Shown piece after piece: positions 40,749 to 52,679 of a stretch of 64,000 nt of DNA. The notes below the pieces were generated by a model, which saw only the letters and a program-made list of their open reading frames with translations, had not been told where the DNA came from and made no database searches. Both the position numbers and the translations under genes were made by a program. Every line of letters starts with the position of its first letter. Positions within the stretch are counted from its first letter, which is position 1. Source of the DNA: Zygnema cylindricum (taxonomy: Eukaryota; Streptophyta; Zygnematophyceae; Zygnematales; Zygnemataceae); contig JBBHKE010001110.1 of the NCBI GenBank assembly GCA_037447655.1, forward strand, positions 64,001-128,000, given 5' to 3'.

Positions 40749-40878
40749 CACCTTTCTAAATATCACCTTTCTAAATAGCGAATAGCGTGGCAGGGATGGC
40801 GTGTCTTTCATTCTCTCTCTCTCTCTACTTAGAGACTCAAAAAAAATAGAGACAAGATATAAATTACCTTTTTCAATA

Positions 40879-41908
40879 GATTGAAGGATCACGTAATTGA
40901 GGCAAAGCAATCCGAATCCAAATTTGAATGGTTGTTAGAGTTACGATGTGAACAAAAAAGGGAAACTATTGTCAACAATGACTCAGAATAGGAAAAAGGA
41001 GATGAATAGAAAATTTTTTAATCAATGCGGGGTATTCATATATTTTCAACGGCACTAATTACGTATCGTGGAAGAAGTATATGAAGACCCAATAATGGTT
41101 ATGTCACCTTTGGAAGGTGGTAACTGGAGAGAAGAAACTCTTCAATTTCCATCGTAGTGCTCGAGGAACATAGAAGCAAAAAAAACTTGGCACCAATTGC
41201 CGAACTTATTCAATCCTACAACCTTTCAATTCACGACCATTTCTTCACCTATGGGAGAATACATAAGTGCGTGAAATCATTTGAGAACTAGTTTGAAAAG
41301 GGAGGTCAAAATAAGGGTAAACGTATTTTTTGAGATTTTATGCAATTCAAATTTAGACAAAATGAATCAATTGATGATGCACTTAAAAGGTATAAGAAAT
41401 TTATGGAAAAATTACTCAACAATGGTAGGATAATTATGGATGAAGACAAGGTCACGGGCTTCTTGAATGCCTTACTAGAAAAATTAACTCACCTCAAACA
41501 AATTTTAAATGTATAGGACGATTCCACATTTGAGTATGCTAATAATTTTTTGAAAAATGCAGAAGATGAAGATAACTTGCCAAGAGAGTCAAATAGTGGA
41601 GGAACACTTAATATAACCTCATCCAATGTCACTGATATTAGTTATCTCCATGGCGAATGGGGCGACAGAAGTAGAGATGTTTGAGGAAATGATGGAGGCA
41701 CTAAATTTTAGGATAAAAATGGCGACTTTGAAAATCAGAAGCCTTGATCTGATTTTTGCAATGTCACTTGCTAACAATGTAGTAAACTCGACCATATCTC
41801 GGCCTCTTGCCCCGGAAAAGACCGACAATGTCATTATTGTGGCAACTGAGGCCACACCAACCCACATTACTAGAATAATGACATTTTCGCTCTTTGTCCA
41901 AAAATGAG
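40879..41908 (+). mobile_element. Copia I, right part (gag)
   Basis: Continuation of copia I beyond the copia B insertion. Gag-like sequence with many stops; near 41840 a knuckle fragment (CHYCGN). It pairs in inverted orientation with copia J across 41908, with roughly 80 percent identity judged from short aligned stretches. Confidence 0.7.
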
Positions 41909-43108
41909 ACTGAGAAATTGTCGAGTTTACCACACCGGTAACAAGTGACATCATAGAAATCAAAATGCTGCTTGTGATCTTTAAGGTTGTCATTTTTATC
42001 CTCGAATTCATTACCTCCTTTATACCTTGTAAGCTCTCTACCTCTACTCCCCCTTTTGCCGCGTAAATAATTAATGTCTGTGACATTGGGTGAGGTTACC
42101 TTAAGTTTTCATCCACTATTACACTCTCTTGGAAAGCTATCTTCCTCTTCTGCATTTTTCAGAAATTTAACTACATACTCAAATGTGAAATTGTCTCTTA
42201 CATTTAGGTTTTGTTTGTAGTGAACTAATTGTTATGGTAAGGCACTTAATAACTACATGACCTTGTCTTCATTCATGATTGTCTTATCATTATCGAGTAA
42301 GTTTTCCATACTTATGCTATCCCTCTTCAGTGCATTATCAACGGACTCATTTTGTCTAAATTTGATTTGCATGAAGACTACAAACATGATGGCTCTTATT
42401 TTGACCCCCTTTTTCAATTTGGTTCTCAGGTGGTTTCCAAAGCTCATCCCTTTTTCAATTGGGTTTTCAAGTGATTTCCAAAGCTCATGGTCATTCACAT
42501 GGGTGAGGAAATGGTTGATTTTTTTCTCTTCTATGTTCCTCGAGCATTACAGTGGAAATCCGAGGTTTCTCCTCCCTGATCACCATCTTCTAAAGGTGAC
42601 GTAACACTAGTAGGGTTTTAATATACTTCTTCAACGATGCGTAATTAGTGTCATTGAAAATATGTGAATACCTCGGCATTGAACATAAGTTTTCGTGTGC
42701 GTCTCTCTCTTCCAAGTTCGAGTCATTGTTGACAATAGTTTCCCTTTTCCGTTCACATCGTAACTCTCACAACCATTCGAATTTAGATCCGGGTTGCCTT
42801 GGCTCAATTTTGGGATCATTCAATCAATGTAAAATCGTTAATCCATGAGGCTAAAGAGGTTATCGAAAAGTGAACTTGATCGCTCCTACATGACCCCGGT
42901 TCCTCCACCTTTCTCTTCTTTGGAGGATCGGAGGATGAAGATCCACAACTCCGAAACTAGCTTCAACTGTTTCTTTGCCCAAGTTTCTTAAGGAGGAAAG
43001 GATGTGGATGTGGTGAAAGGGGAATTTTTGTTTTTCTTTTTCCCCCTCATCGCAGACACTCCCCTCTTGACACAAATCGTGGAGCACTAATCTTGCTCTG
43101 ATACCATT
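41909..43108 (-). pseudogene. Copia J gag (UBN2-like), minus strand
   Basis: Reading from the PBS at 43095-43106 leftward: gag with HELWKSLENPIEKGMSFG, an Asn/Asp-rich segment (ENLLDNDKTIMNEDKVM), LLSALP, then a knuckle CYRCGKLDNFS near 41930. Stops interrupt it. Nothing beyond gag is seen; at about 41908 the sequence turns into the inverted copy (copia I). Confidence 0.7.
43095..43106 (-). promoter_or_regulatory. Copia J primer-binding site (initiator tRNA-Met)
   Basis: Sense TGGTATCAGAGC, the classical plant copia PBS complementary to the 3' end of initiator tRNA-Met, two bases after the LTR end (CTTACA). Confidence 0.9.
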
Positions 43109-43703
43109 TGTAAGATCAAATACCACAAATATCAAAATATTCAACAGATTGGAAGCAAGATTAAACGAGAAAGAAATCATGCAAAAGTCTATTATTTCAC
43201 CGAAAACTTTTTCCCCTCCAAAATACAAATTTTGATCTCTACATTGATTAACTTTTGATGCTTTTCCTCAATCCCAATCACCCACTAAATACCTACTACA
43301 AAGCAAAGAAAAAATACAGCAATCTCAATCACCCACTAAATACCTACTACAAAGCAAAGAAAAAATACAGCTAAGCAGTATTTTTCTACCAAATATAGCC
43401 ATGTACACGCAGAGGTGTGCCGGCTATAGCCTCTAGCACTGAGCTAACTCAAGCTACCTTCAATGTGCCAAATAACTCTTTGTGGACGAAACAAAAAACG
43501 TAGCAGGATCGTCGAAGGATTGGCTGTACTAAAAGTGCTACCGCTTTGTCACCTTTGTCATATATACGCGAGCGTGAAATCGCGTGGCACTTTCGCGAAC
43601 AAACATTTTCCTTAATATCGTCAGACGCCTGATTCATACAATTCAAACAACATATAGCAAATGCACCAAATCAAACGTATACGCGAACCGACATAAAAAT
43701 ACA
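43109..43703 (-). repeat. Copia J 5' LTR
   Basis: About 595 bp, sense TGTATTTTTATG...GATCTTACA, aligned with the copia I LTR. It contains a tandem duplication of about 54 bp (AATCACCCACTAAATACC unit, 43270-43375). Confidence 0.65.
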
Positions 43704-43711
43704 GTGTAGTA

Positions 43712-43732
43712 CCCACCGTGAATTGTTATTAG
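43712..43732. mobile_element. MITE0, left end (split copy)
   Basis: Left terminal inverted repeat CCCACCGTGAATTG...ATTAG, cut by copia C with a perfect ATTAG duplication. The middle is at 57333-57447 and the right end at 61991-62087. Reassembled length is about 220 bp, the size of the intact relatives. Confidence 0.8.
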
Positions 43733-44056
43733 TGTAATTTTGTGACCTCCATTGGTACACAGAATGTGGTACACAGAATGTCCAGCTTATATGAAGCCTC
43801 TAGGATAATATTTGTATTATTGAATTTGAAAATGAATAAGTGTCACCCTGGCAAGCAAAAACTTTGAACGACTACACCCCTGTGTAGCATGGACTCCTCT
43901 GAGACGGCAGCAAAAAAAAAATCACTAAAATTGCTCACCCGAGCATTAAGTTTTGGCTGATCAAAGTTGGCCAATAAATATAAGTGCTCTTTGGGAGAGA
44001 GAGACGAACTCCTAATTTTTTCTAAGTCCTAAGCTACATCTATGAGCTTACTACTA

Positions 44057-44255
44057 CACCTTGAATTGTTATTAGCGTATAGAAATTATTAGGGTAAAGA
44101 AAAAATTAGTGTCATTCTTTCTAATTTAGTTTTAGGAGACGTGGCAGATTATGGTCCACTTTCTTAAATAGTGTAATTTATTTTATTTAAGGTATCAATG
44201 TCAAAATTTTGGGGTGCCGATATAGAGTACATAAGGCTAATAACGATTCACGGTG
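44057..44255. mobile_element. MITE1, 199 bp, TA-flanked
   Basis: Terminal inverted repeats CACCTTGAATTGTTATTAGCG and its complement (CTAATAACGATTCACGGTG), flanked by TA on both sides. Absent from the 5' LTR at the equivalent place, so it inserted after copia C. Confidence 0.8.
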
Positions 44256-44684
44256 TAGTGTACTCTAGCTAATTAAAAGACTATAAAGTACAAGAAGGAA
44301 CAGGTACCGCTGTACTTCTTGTACACCCATAGTACGGCATGGCCGATCCGCTGACGGGTGTCAGCTCTTGAGCCGTAACGTAATTGCTCCTCCAGTAATC
44401 CCCGCTGTCCAATCATATCTCACCACGTGACGTCCGCAGACATTAGCTCGCAAACCGCCAAAAAGTCCATTTCGAGATTTCGGCTCATTTGCGAGCCGTT
44501 CGATCTTATCCGGACATTTGATTTCGTCCGTCGAAATTAAATGTTGTTTCGTAATTTCCGTGCGGTTCGGATTTCTTGCGGCCTGGTACATATCTATGTT
44601 CAGCCTGTTCGTAAGTAGTTAAATGAAATATATTGCTTCGTAAGTAGGTAAATAGTTATCGTACCTTATATGTGCATCGCTTTC

Positions 44685-44770
44685 TACAAGACCTACCAGA
44701 TAAGGCGGACGACTAACCCGTACTGGAGTCATCCGGAGGTCTCTGGTTCAAATCCCACATCTAACCACCT
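44685..44770 (+). other. tRNA-like sequence in copia C 3' LTR (antisense)
   Basis: D-arm-like CCAGATAAGGCGGACGAC and a perfect B-box GGTTCAAATCC with TCCCACATCT after it, opposite in strand to copia C. The 57090-57170 copy in the 5' LTR agrees. Confidence 0.55.
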
Positions 44771-44941
44771 ATCATTTGCATAGGGTTGTCCCCTTCTTTT
44801 TCAACTTGTCTTTTATGTCTGCTTGAGCTAGCCATGGCTGCTTGATAGTCCTTCGTGACTACGACAAGTATGAGGACTGCAATGAGACCATGAACAAAAG
44901 ACCAGAATAAAAAATACTCTTTTCAACACTCCCCTTATTTT

Positions 44942-46514
44942 CTACTCTATCTTTTGCTTCAGTCCACACTTCTCCCTATGAAATATTAATTTGGGAGAAG
45001 GAACCGGTTTAGTCATCATATTTGCTACCATTTCTCCATCTGGTCTATATTCCAAACTAATTATTTTATGCTCAACCTCTTCTCTAACAAAACTCAAACG
45101 AATATCCTTGTGCTTTGCTTTAAAGTGATGCTTAGGGTTTGCTGCAATTGGAATCGCAGCTTGATTGTCACAAAATATATTTTGCACTCCATTCTTGATA
45201 TATTTCAATTCTTGCAGCAAAGATTTCCCCCACAGTAATTCTTTCACAGCCAAACAAGAGGCTATATACTCAGCCTCTATGGTGGACTGAGCAATCACCT
45301 TTTGTTGCTTACTGCTCCAACAGCAAGCCCCATTCCCAACATACAAAACATACCCAGAAGTCCACCTCCTCATCGGTGCATCCCTATAATTGGCATCACT
45401 CCAAGTGGCGATGTCAGTGTTTTTCCCTCCCAAATGGAACCATAGATCTCTCGTTCCTATCAAGTACAACATGACCATTTTGGTCGCTTCCCAATCTTTC
45501 TTCTTAGGATCATTCATACTCCTACTTAATATCGCCATAGCTGTTGCTATATCAGGACGAGTACAGTTCATAAAATAGATCAATCTACCGAAAACCTGTT
45601 TGTACGAAATAGTTTGCATGAACTTGATTTCCTCGGGTCCTAACTCATTATCCAATATCAAGAATCCCTCTTCAGTGCTCCCCTCATTTCCCTTATTTAA
45701 GTCCATTGGAGTTGTACAACTATTTGCTTTTTCCATTTGAAATTTTTCAAGCTTATTTCCTATCGCTTCCTTTTGAGTTAGTCTTATCGTTTTCTTCTCT
45801 CTATCCCTCTCTATGTGAATTCCCAAAATATATTTTGCCTCCCTTAAATATTTCATTTCAAATCTACTCTTTATATCCTTTTTCAATCTATTAATTTTCT
45901 TCATTGATTTAGTCAAAACAAGCAAATCATCAAAATATATGGCAATGAAAATTATACCCTCCTCATCCTCAAATAGATAGATGGAATGATCCGAACTGAT
46001 TTAGATATATCCCAAACTCGTCAAAAACTCGTCCACCTTCTTGTTCCATTGGCGTGGAGCTTGCTTTAGTCCATAAAGAGACTTTATCAATCTGCACACC
46101 TTACTTTCTTCTCCTTTATCCACAAATCCTTCCAGTTGTCGCATGAAGATCTCTTCTTCTAATTCTACGCGTAAGAAAGCGGTTTTGATGTCCATTTGGT
46201 GCACTTCCATGTCTTCCGCTGCCGCTAGACTAAGTAGAATCCGAATGGAGGGAATTCTAACTACCATCCATTCCCTCCTTTTGTGTACACCCCTTTGCCA
46301 CCAATCTGGCCTTGTATCGCTCGATAGTGTTATCCAGATTGTTTTTCAACTTAAACACCCACTTACAACCTATCGGCTTTATGTCAGGAGGATAATCCAC
46401 CAGCTCCCATGTGTTTGCTTCCATAATGGAAGCCATCTCATCATTAATAGCTGTCGCCCATCTACTACGTTCCGGACTATTAACTGCTTCCGAGTAAGTC
46501 TGGGGTTCGCTCAA
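44942..46514 (-). pseudogene. Copia C reverse transcriptase and RNase H
   Basis: N-terminal RT at 46257-46514 ([21 protein letters not shown]), then a short deletion removing the DYxETFSPVVR block; middle at 46001-46267 (MDIKTAFLRVELEEE, SLYGLKQAPRQW); after a TAG, the catalytic block IYFDDLLVLTKS (Phe in place of the common Val) and a long open frame to 44942 with complete RNase H (TWSDANYRD, STIEAEYIAS, CDNQAAIPIAANP, MMTKPVPSPKL). Confidence 0.85.
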
Positions 46515-46550
46515 ATGTGACAGCTTAGTTACCTTGTTGTGAAGTTGTCT

Positions 46551-47352
46551 CTATTGAAGTCTCTTGCTGCTTCTCCTTTCTCCTTCAAACTCCAACGGTA
46601 GAATGGAGGCTAATCTTGGATTTCTCCGAACAGCTTCATCTTCTCCCCTATCCGTGGATTCCATCTCCGGAAATTTATCGTCCATTTCGTGTCTTTCCTT
46701 GTTTTCTTCCTCGGTTTCAACCAGAAGATGTGACTCTAAGAGAGGGTCATTCTCGGTCAGATTTTTCTCTTTCTCTGCAAGGTCAGGCTGAACCAGAGTT
46801 TGGTTAGAAGATTCTGAATCTAACTCATTTTTGGATTCAATTCTAATATTAATTGGTTTAGTGTATTTAAAGGGATCTATGGACTTACCTTCATCCATGA
46901 CTACCAAGTGTTTTCATATAATGATGTCTTCTCTCCCGAGATCATAAAATCTATATCCCTTTACATTTTCATCACACCCAAGTAGGTATCCCTGTTTTCC
47001 TGTTGCATCTAATTTCCAATTTGATTTTTGTGTGTTTAGACTAAACACTTGACTGCAAAACACCTTTATGTGTGAAATATTTGGTTTTCTCCCGGTCTAT
47101 CTTTCATTAGGTGTTTGTTCTTTTACTGCCGAGGTGAGGACTCTATTTTTCAGATAGTTAGCACAATTCATAGCTTCTGCCCAAAAACATTTTCTTATCG
47201 TTTGATGTGACAACATACTACGGACACTATCACTTAATGTCCGATTTAGTTTCTCAGCTACGCCGTTTTGTTATGGGTTCTTTGGGACACTTTTTTGGTG
47301 TTGAACCCCTTCCACTTTCAAGTAATCCTCAAACTCATTAGAAGTGTATTCT
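46551..47352 (-). pseudogene. Copia C integrase C-terminal half
   Basis: Integrase catalytic Glu region and linker (about 46930-47340, several stops) and the acidic C-terminal region at 46551-46907 (SIDPFKYTKPINIRIES ... FEGERRSSKRLQ) that leads to RT. Confidence 0.7.
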
Positions 47353-48672
47353 GTTGTTCTTTGGTCTAAAATAGACCGCAGAAGCCACCCAAACTATCAA
47401 ACAAAATGTTAAGCAAAGATAGGCCAATGAACAATCATTTGAAATGCATCCTCCATCTAACATACTTCAACTAAGGTTTGATGGAATAATCAACATAAAC
47501 AAACCTTAGGATAACATCAAAGGTTTGATGGAATAATCAACATAAACAAACCCTAGGACAAATGCATAAACAATGCATATTAAACATATATAAAATAACA
47601 TAAATAAATAATAACAAACGAATGCATCACACATAAACAAAAGTATAATCAAAGTATAATCAAATAATCATTATATCATTCAAAGTGCATGACCTAATCG
47701 AAAACCCTGAAATACTACATCTTTGGTCCCTACTTTTCTAACCAGCATTGATGATTCATTCCTAACAAAGCTCATTCCTATATATATACTTGTGAGCTGT
47801 CAACAAATCGCTACATGTCAAGATAACCAACGTAACTTCCACTAAGTTGTATTACACCATCAGAAACTATTACGACAAATAATCCTAACTGTAAGTGTAC
47901 ACCTGAGAGACGACCAATCATAAGAGTACACTTGTCTGCAAGTACGACACAACATACACACAAATTAAACTGCCAAAACCCTAAATGATCACCTAAATAA
48001 AAACTATCATAATCAATTCTAAATTATTAATACACATAAGACAAGAAAATGTTGTTTCAAATATTTACACTGATGCGTCCGCAAAATCCGGTCGCTAAAT
48101 GATTGCTTGCTTAGTCACTTGTGAACAATACCACGTAGTTAACCGACATCGCATATGTACGGTCCACTTAATAATACGTCATCAAAAATAATGTGATCCC
48201 TTGAAAATATCGGCGGACACCGTCCGCCCTCCACGTGTAGCTCAAACCACTGCCGAAATTAAACCGTACTATCCAAATCCTGTCCGTTTAAAACCACGTA
48301 CTTTGCCGTAAATCTCACGTGCCAAATTTAAAGTACACCTATCAAATACGACACTCCGTACCGGCGGCGTCCTATTTAATAATTGCTGTCTATCGCAATA
48401 TTTTTTCGTATGGCCGGCGTACTTTTTCAAACACTTCGAATATTTCAAATTGGATCGCGAAGCGATCCGCCGTCTATTTCTATATCGCATTCCGTATTTT
48501 TCGTACGCTTCTTCGCGTCACTCAATTTGTACTTTACGTCACTTTAAATTCATTCGTACAATTACCCCCCAATCCACAAATCCACTTGAACCACCATATT
48601 ACATCTGGCTACTAAGTATGCGAACACGCGAGCGCACGCATGTACGAAAATGAATCTCTCCTCGCTCTCTTT
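47353..48672 (-). mobile_element. LTR-like insertion in copia C integrase
   Basis: 1.3 kb with no coding potential splitting the integrase between its second Asp region and the preceding helix; about 30 bp of host coding sequence are missing. The sense end GACCAAAGAACAACA is LTR-like; the other end starts at a TATA box-like TATAAAGAGAGCG, so the U3 may be lost. It contains a duplicated GGTTTGATGGAATAATCAAC unit (47470-47550). Confidence 0.5.
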
Positions 48673-48873
48673 ATAGGTGTCTCATGAAGCTTTTCAATCC
48701 ATGCTTTATACTCCTTAAAATAAGCCAAGCCTCATATTTTTTTTTCAAGAAATCTACTTTAGAGTATCTAGACAAATCATCAATGATAATAAGCATAAAT
48801 CTTTTTCCTCTAACTGATGGCACTTTGGCTGGTCCCCATATGTCAGTATGAACTAGATCTAAGACCTTTTTGT
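48673..48873 (-). pseudogene. Copia C integrase N-terminal core fragment
   Basis: Reads LDLVHTDIWGPAKVPSVRGKRFMLIIIDDLSRYSKVDF, with the first catalytic Asp region (IIDDLSRYS). It is bounded by copia D on the sense-upstream side and the LTR-like insertion downstream. Confidence 0.8.
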
Positions 48874-49697
48874 TGTTTGGAGACAACTGTTGCTACTGAA
48901 GATGAAGAAGAGGCAGCAGTAGTCATAGTATAACAAATCAAGAGAGGAAGATTCCACAAAGACCGATGGCAGAACAACAACTTTGACAAATAATAACTTG
49001 CAATCCAAAGACACAATAGTCTTACAAATCTACCAAATTGTTAATTACATACAAAGGAACATACACACAAAACTTCACTTTATTTTGCATATAGATCTAT
49101 GAGATATTCAGAGATGAAATTAAATAAAACTGAGTATCCAGTTTTCATATCATTTGTTCCTTAACCCCAAAATTTACTAAGTCCTACTTTTAAAATAAAG
49201 TTATACTAAACTATAAGGAGACATACCAACCGTTCTTCTAAAATAAATACTTTAAGTATACCTGTGTACACAAGGCATGTCAAAAATCACGCATTCTACA
49301 CTAATCAACTAATTCACTTCGAATAAAACTTTGTTCTAACAAATATTACACCGACAATCAGGTCACGATAATAGAGAAAAGCTATCCTAAACTAGTCACG
49401 CCTCTTCAACAGATTTTGGCAGCAACAGTCAGCCGTCAAATCACCAAATTCGGCACCATGGATGTGCTCTCAAGAATCATGTGGTCCTTCCCGAATGTAT
49501 GTATGTCCACAGAAGACATACTCAAGCATTCCTCGCAGCAGACGACTCATGTCACTAGTGTGAAAGTTCACTCTCACACTAATTCCAGCAAATACTTAAC
49601 TGGACTTACCCAAAAATAAACTAAGTCCTGAATAACTCTCTCTCTCTCTCTCTCTCACAACCCAAAAATAGAGAGGACATGCTTTCCAAAAACAACA
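48874..49697 (-). repeat. Copia D 3' LTR
   Basis: 824 bp, sense TGTTGTTTTTGGAAAGC...CCAAACA, preceded by the purine tract AAAGCTTTAGGGGAG. Its end repeats the gag opening (MTTAASSSSSVATVV). Confidence 0.8.
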
Positions 49698-49739
49698 CTC
49701 CCCTAAAGCTTTAGACTCACTAGTCACTTAACCCACATG

Positions 49740-51437
49740 CATCCCTACAAAATTATAATTCGGGTGCGGGTAAAGGTTTTGTCATCATGCTAGTTACCAT
49801 TTGCTCATCCGGTAAATAGCTCAACTTCAAGACTTTTCCCATCACCTTTTATCTCATAAAATGCAATGTGCTTACTCTTAAAGTGATGGCTTAGATTAGA
49901 TGCAATTGCTATGGCTACCTGATTATCGCACCACACTATTTGAGGTCCAAATTACATAAAGAGAAGCTCTAAGAGGAGAGACTTTATCCACAGTAACTCC
50001 TTAACTGCGGAGCTGGCAGCCATGGATTAAGCCTCCATAGTAGACTGAGATGTTACCTTCTGAAGTTTGCTGCTCCATAACTGCGGAGCTGGCAGCCATG
50101 GATTAAGCCTCCATAGTAGATTGAGATGTTACCTTCTTAAGTGAAGTTTGGTGCTCCAAGAGAAAGTTCCATTGCCGATCTTCATAATGTTTTTGGTAGT
50201 GGAGCGTCGGCTAGGCATATCTCCCTGGCTCGCATCGCTCTATATATGAATTTTGACTTCCTCTCCACCGAGAGAGAGTCTAATATTTCGAGTTCCTGCA
50301 AGATAACGAATAACTCTCTTTGCTGCCTCATTGTCCAACTTCCTCAGATTTTTCCAGTTTCGGCTCAAAGCTCGAACTGTCGTTGCGATGTCGGGACAAG
50401 TACAGTTCATAAAATAAATGAGGCTTGCGACAATGTGCTTGTAAGGAATGGTTGACACAGAATGTGCGTCCCTTGAATCAAATAAATCATTAACCAAAAC
50501 ACCACCATCCGTTTTCGTACCCTCCAACTTGTGTCTGAATTCCATAGGGGTGGCACTCCCCTTTGCTTCCGACATGCCAAACCTTTCTAGCATGTTCTCG
50601 ATTGCGTTTTTCTAAGTTAAATAAATTATTTTATGTTTTTTGTCTCTTTCTACCTGAATTCCTATAATATACTTAGCCTCATCCAAGTCTTTCATTTCAA
50701 AGTGGGAATTCAAAGCTGCTTTTATTTTATTATTCTCATTGATAGATTTGCTAATCAACAGCAAATTATCTACATACACAACCACATAATTCATTCCGTC
50801 CTCACATTGCATTACATAGATTAAGTGATCTGAACTGGTAAAGTCAAGATTGGTTAAAAACTCATCTAATTTCAGGTTTGGAGCTTGTTTCACGCCATAC
50901 AGGGACTTCAACAGTTTACAAACCAGATTTTCTTTCCCTTTTTCTGCATACATCACTGGCTACTTCATATAAATTACTTCCCCCAAATCACCATGCAAGA
51001 AAGTCGTCTTAACGTCCATCTGATGCAATTCCATATCATCTATTGTAGCAAGAGACAACAAAACTCTAACAGTAAGGAAAGCGAACCACATGAGAGAATG
51101 TCTCTTCATAATCAATTCCCTCCTTCAAGCTAAATCCCTTAGCCACCAATCTAGCTTTATATCTCTCAATTGTATGATCAAGATTCAATATTAATTTGAA
51201 GGCCCACTTAGAACCAATAGCTTTTCGGTTCGGTGGGAGCTCCACAAGTTCCCAAGTTTGGGCTTCCATAATTGACATTATCTCGTCATTTGCAGCCGAG
51301 ATCCAATGATCCTTTTTAGAAACGGAAAATGCTTCTTGAATAGTAAGCCGCTCCCTTGTGCTTGCAGAAATAGCACTCTCCACTTGTTCGCTTCGAAGGC
51401 GATTACTTTGCCTTCTTCCCCCCGGAAAATTTGACAC
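49740..51437 (-). pseudogene. Copia D reverse transcriptase and RNase H
   Basis: RT N-terminus 51066-51437 ([33 protein letters not shown]); middle 50612-50956 (LYGVKQAPNLKLDEFL, with a gap in QAPRQW, and the active site YVDNLL, where the second Asp is Asn); 50240-50593 (EFRHKLEGTKTDGG, NCTCPDIATTV). RNase H is degenerate, with a tandem duplication of about 80 bp at 50005-50130 (CTGCGGAGCTGGCAGCC unit). The YVDN change alone predicts an inactive RT. Confidence 0.8.
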
Positions 51438-51453
51438 GAGAACTGTTGGTCCC

Positions 51454-52620
51454 CTAGTTTGGCGTAGAGAGCAGGATTGGTTGGAGCATCAAAAGAAGGA
51501 GCATTTGGGAGAGAGGTAGAGGAGGTAGAAAAAGATAGAGTAAAAGGTACTTGCTCAAAAATGATATACTCTTGTGCTTTCTCATTCCTTTAAACTGCAT
51601 CCATACTAAAAACATCCACAGATTGAATCTTTTCATTAATCTTAATATTCTTGGCTGTCTGAAGGCATCCTCTTTGAGAAGTATACACTTTATAACCTGC
51701 AGATTCATCATCATAGCCTAAAAAGACAACAGGTACAAATTTTGTACTAAGCGTCCAATTTGGAAGATTATCCAGGATAAAACATTTGCTACCAAAGACT
51801 CTAAAGTGACCGACATTTGGCTTTCTGCCTGTCCACACTTCATAAGGTGTCTTACCCCTAACAGCTCAAGTTTCCACTCTATTTTTGATGTAGGAAGCAC
51901 AATGTAAAGCTTCCTCCCAAAACTTTGGATCCACACCTTTATTGGCCATCATAGAGCGAGCACATTCAATCAAATTCAAATTAAGTCTCTCAGCCACACC
52001 ATTCTGTTCCGCTGTGTACGGAGCAGTAAGTTCACGAGAGATGCCATTTTCTTTCAAAAAATCTGCAAATTCATGGGATACATACACTCCACCATTATCC
52101 GTCCGCAAAGCAAGAATAAATTTGTCGTGAAGTTTCTCCGCCCAGATTTTGTAGTGCTAAGTGAGTGAAGACATCTCTCTTCTCCTTCATGAAGTATAGG
52201 CAACTCTACCGGGAGTAGTCGTCTGTAAAGGTGACAAAATAGCGGCTGCCACCAAGAGAGGGAACTTTGGAAGGGCCAAAGACATCAAAGTGAATAATAC
52301 CAAGAAGATTTGTGGCTCGGTGATCATGAACTTGTGGGAGGGGAAGCTTGTAAAGCTTTCCGAGAGCACAACCATCACAAACATGAGACTCTTTTTGACC
52401 AAGCTAGACTCCCTCTATCATATCATGCTTTATCATCTTAGTAAGTCTCTCATGATGCATATGACCAAGCCTTTTATGAAACAAAACATTATCACATAAG
52501 ACACTAGAGTACGCAAATCAATTTTATTAGCTAGGTCCATGCGATACAAAAAGTTTGGGCCTCTAGTTCCTACTAGAGCTACTCTTCCATCCTTGCTCAC
52601 TATTTTCTTGCCATTTTTCT
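51454..52620 (-). pseudogene. Copia D integrase
   Basis: Pre-integrase and HHCC region (about 52360-52500) in broken frames; core at 51866-52108 with RTDNGGVYVSHEF and AEQNGVAERLNLN; linker at 51590-51838 (MWTGRKPNVGHFRVFGSKCF). Stops at several points. Confidence 0.75.
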
Positions 52621-52679
52621 GGAGAACCTCAAAGCCTTTGCTTTAGGCTATATACGTAGAAAATAGATTTTTCTTAAAC

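Larger units (their letters stand above)
24414..40878 (-). mobile_element. Copia B, complete but split by a Ty3/gypsy element
   Basis: Minus-strand copia with 5' LTR 40012-40878, gag 39801-40055, protease split at 28429/39539 by the Ty3 element, integrase 27023-28250, RT/RNase H 25335-27010 and 3' LTR 24414-25321. Flanks are GATCG (left) and GATTG (right), a near-perfect 5-bp duplication, and copia I reads continuously across the removed element. Without the Ty3 insert it would be about 5.4 kb. Multiple stops show it is defective. Confidence 0.9.
40012..40878 (-). repeat. Copia B 5' LTR
   Basis: 867 bp; partner of 24414-25321. The sense start is mutated to TATTG. The sense end TTTCA lies just past the gag ATG, so gag starts in the LTR. 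The right flank is GATTG. Confidence 0.85.
43733..44928 (-). repeat. Copia C 3' LTR with a MITE insert
   Basis: 1196 bp against 974 bp in the 5' copy; most of the excess is MITE1 (44057-44255). Preceded in sense by the purine tract AAATAAGGGGAGTG. An 11-bp GGTACACAGAA duplication lies near 43758-43778. Confidence 0.85.
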
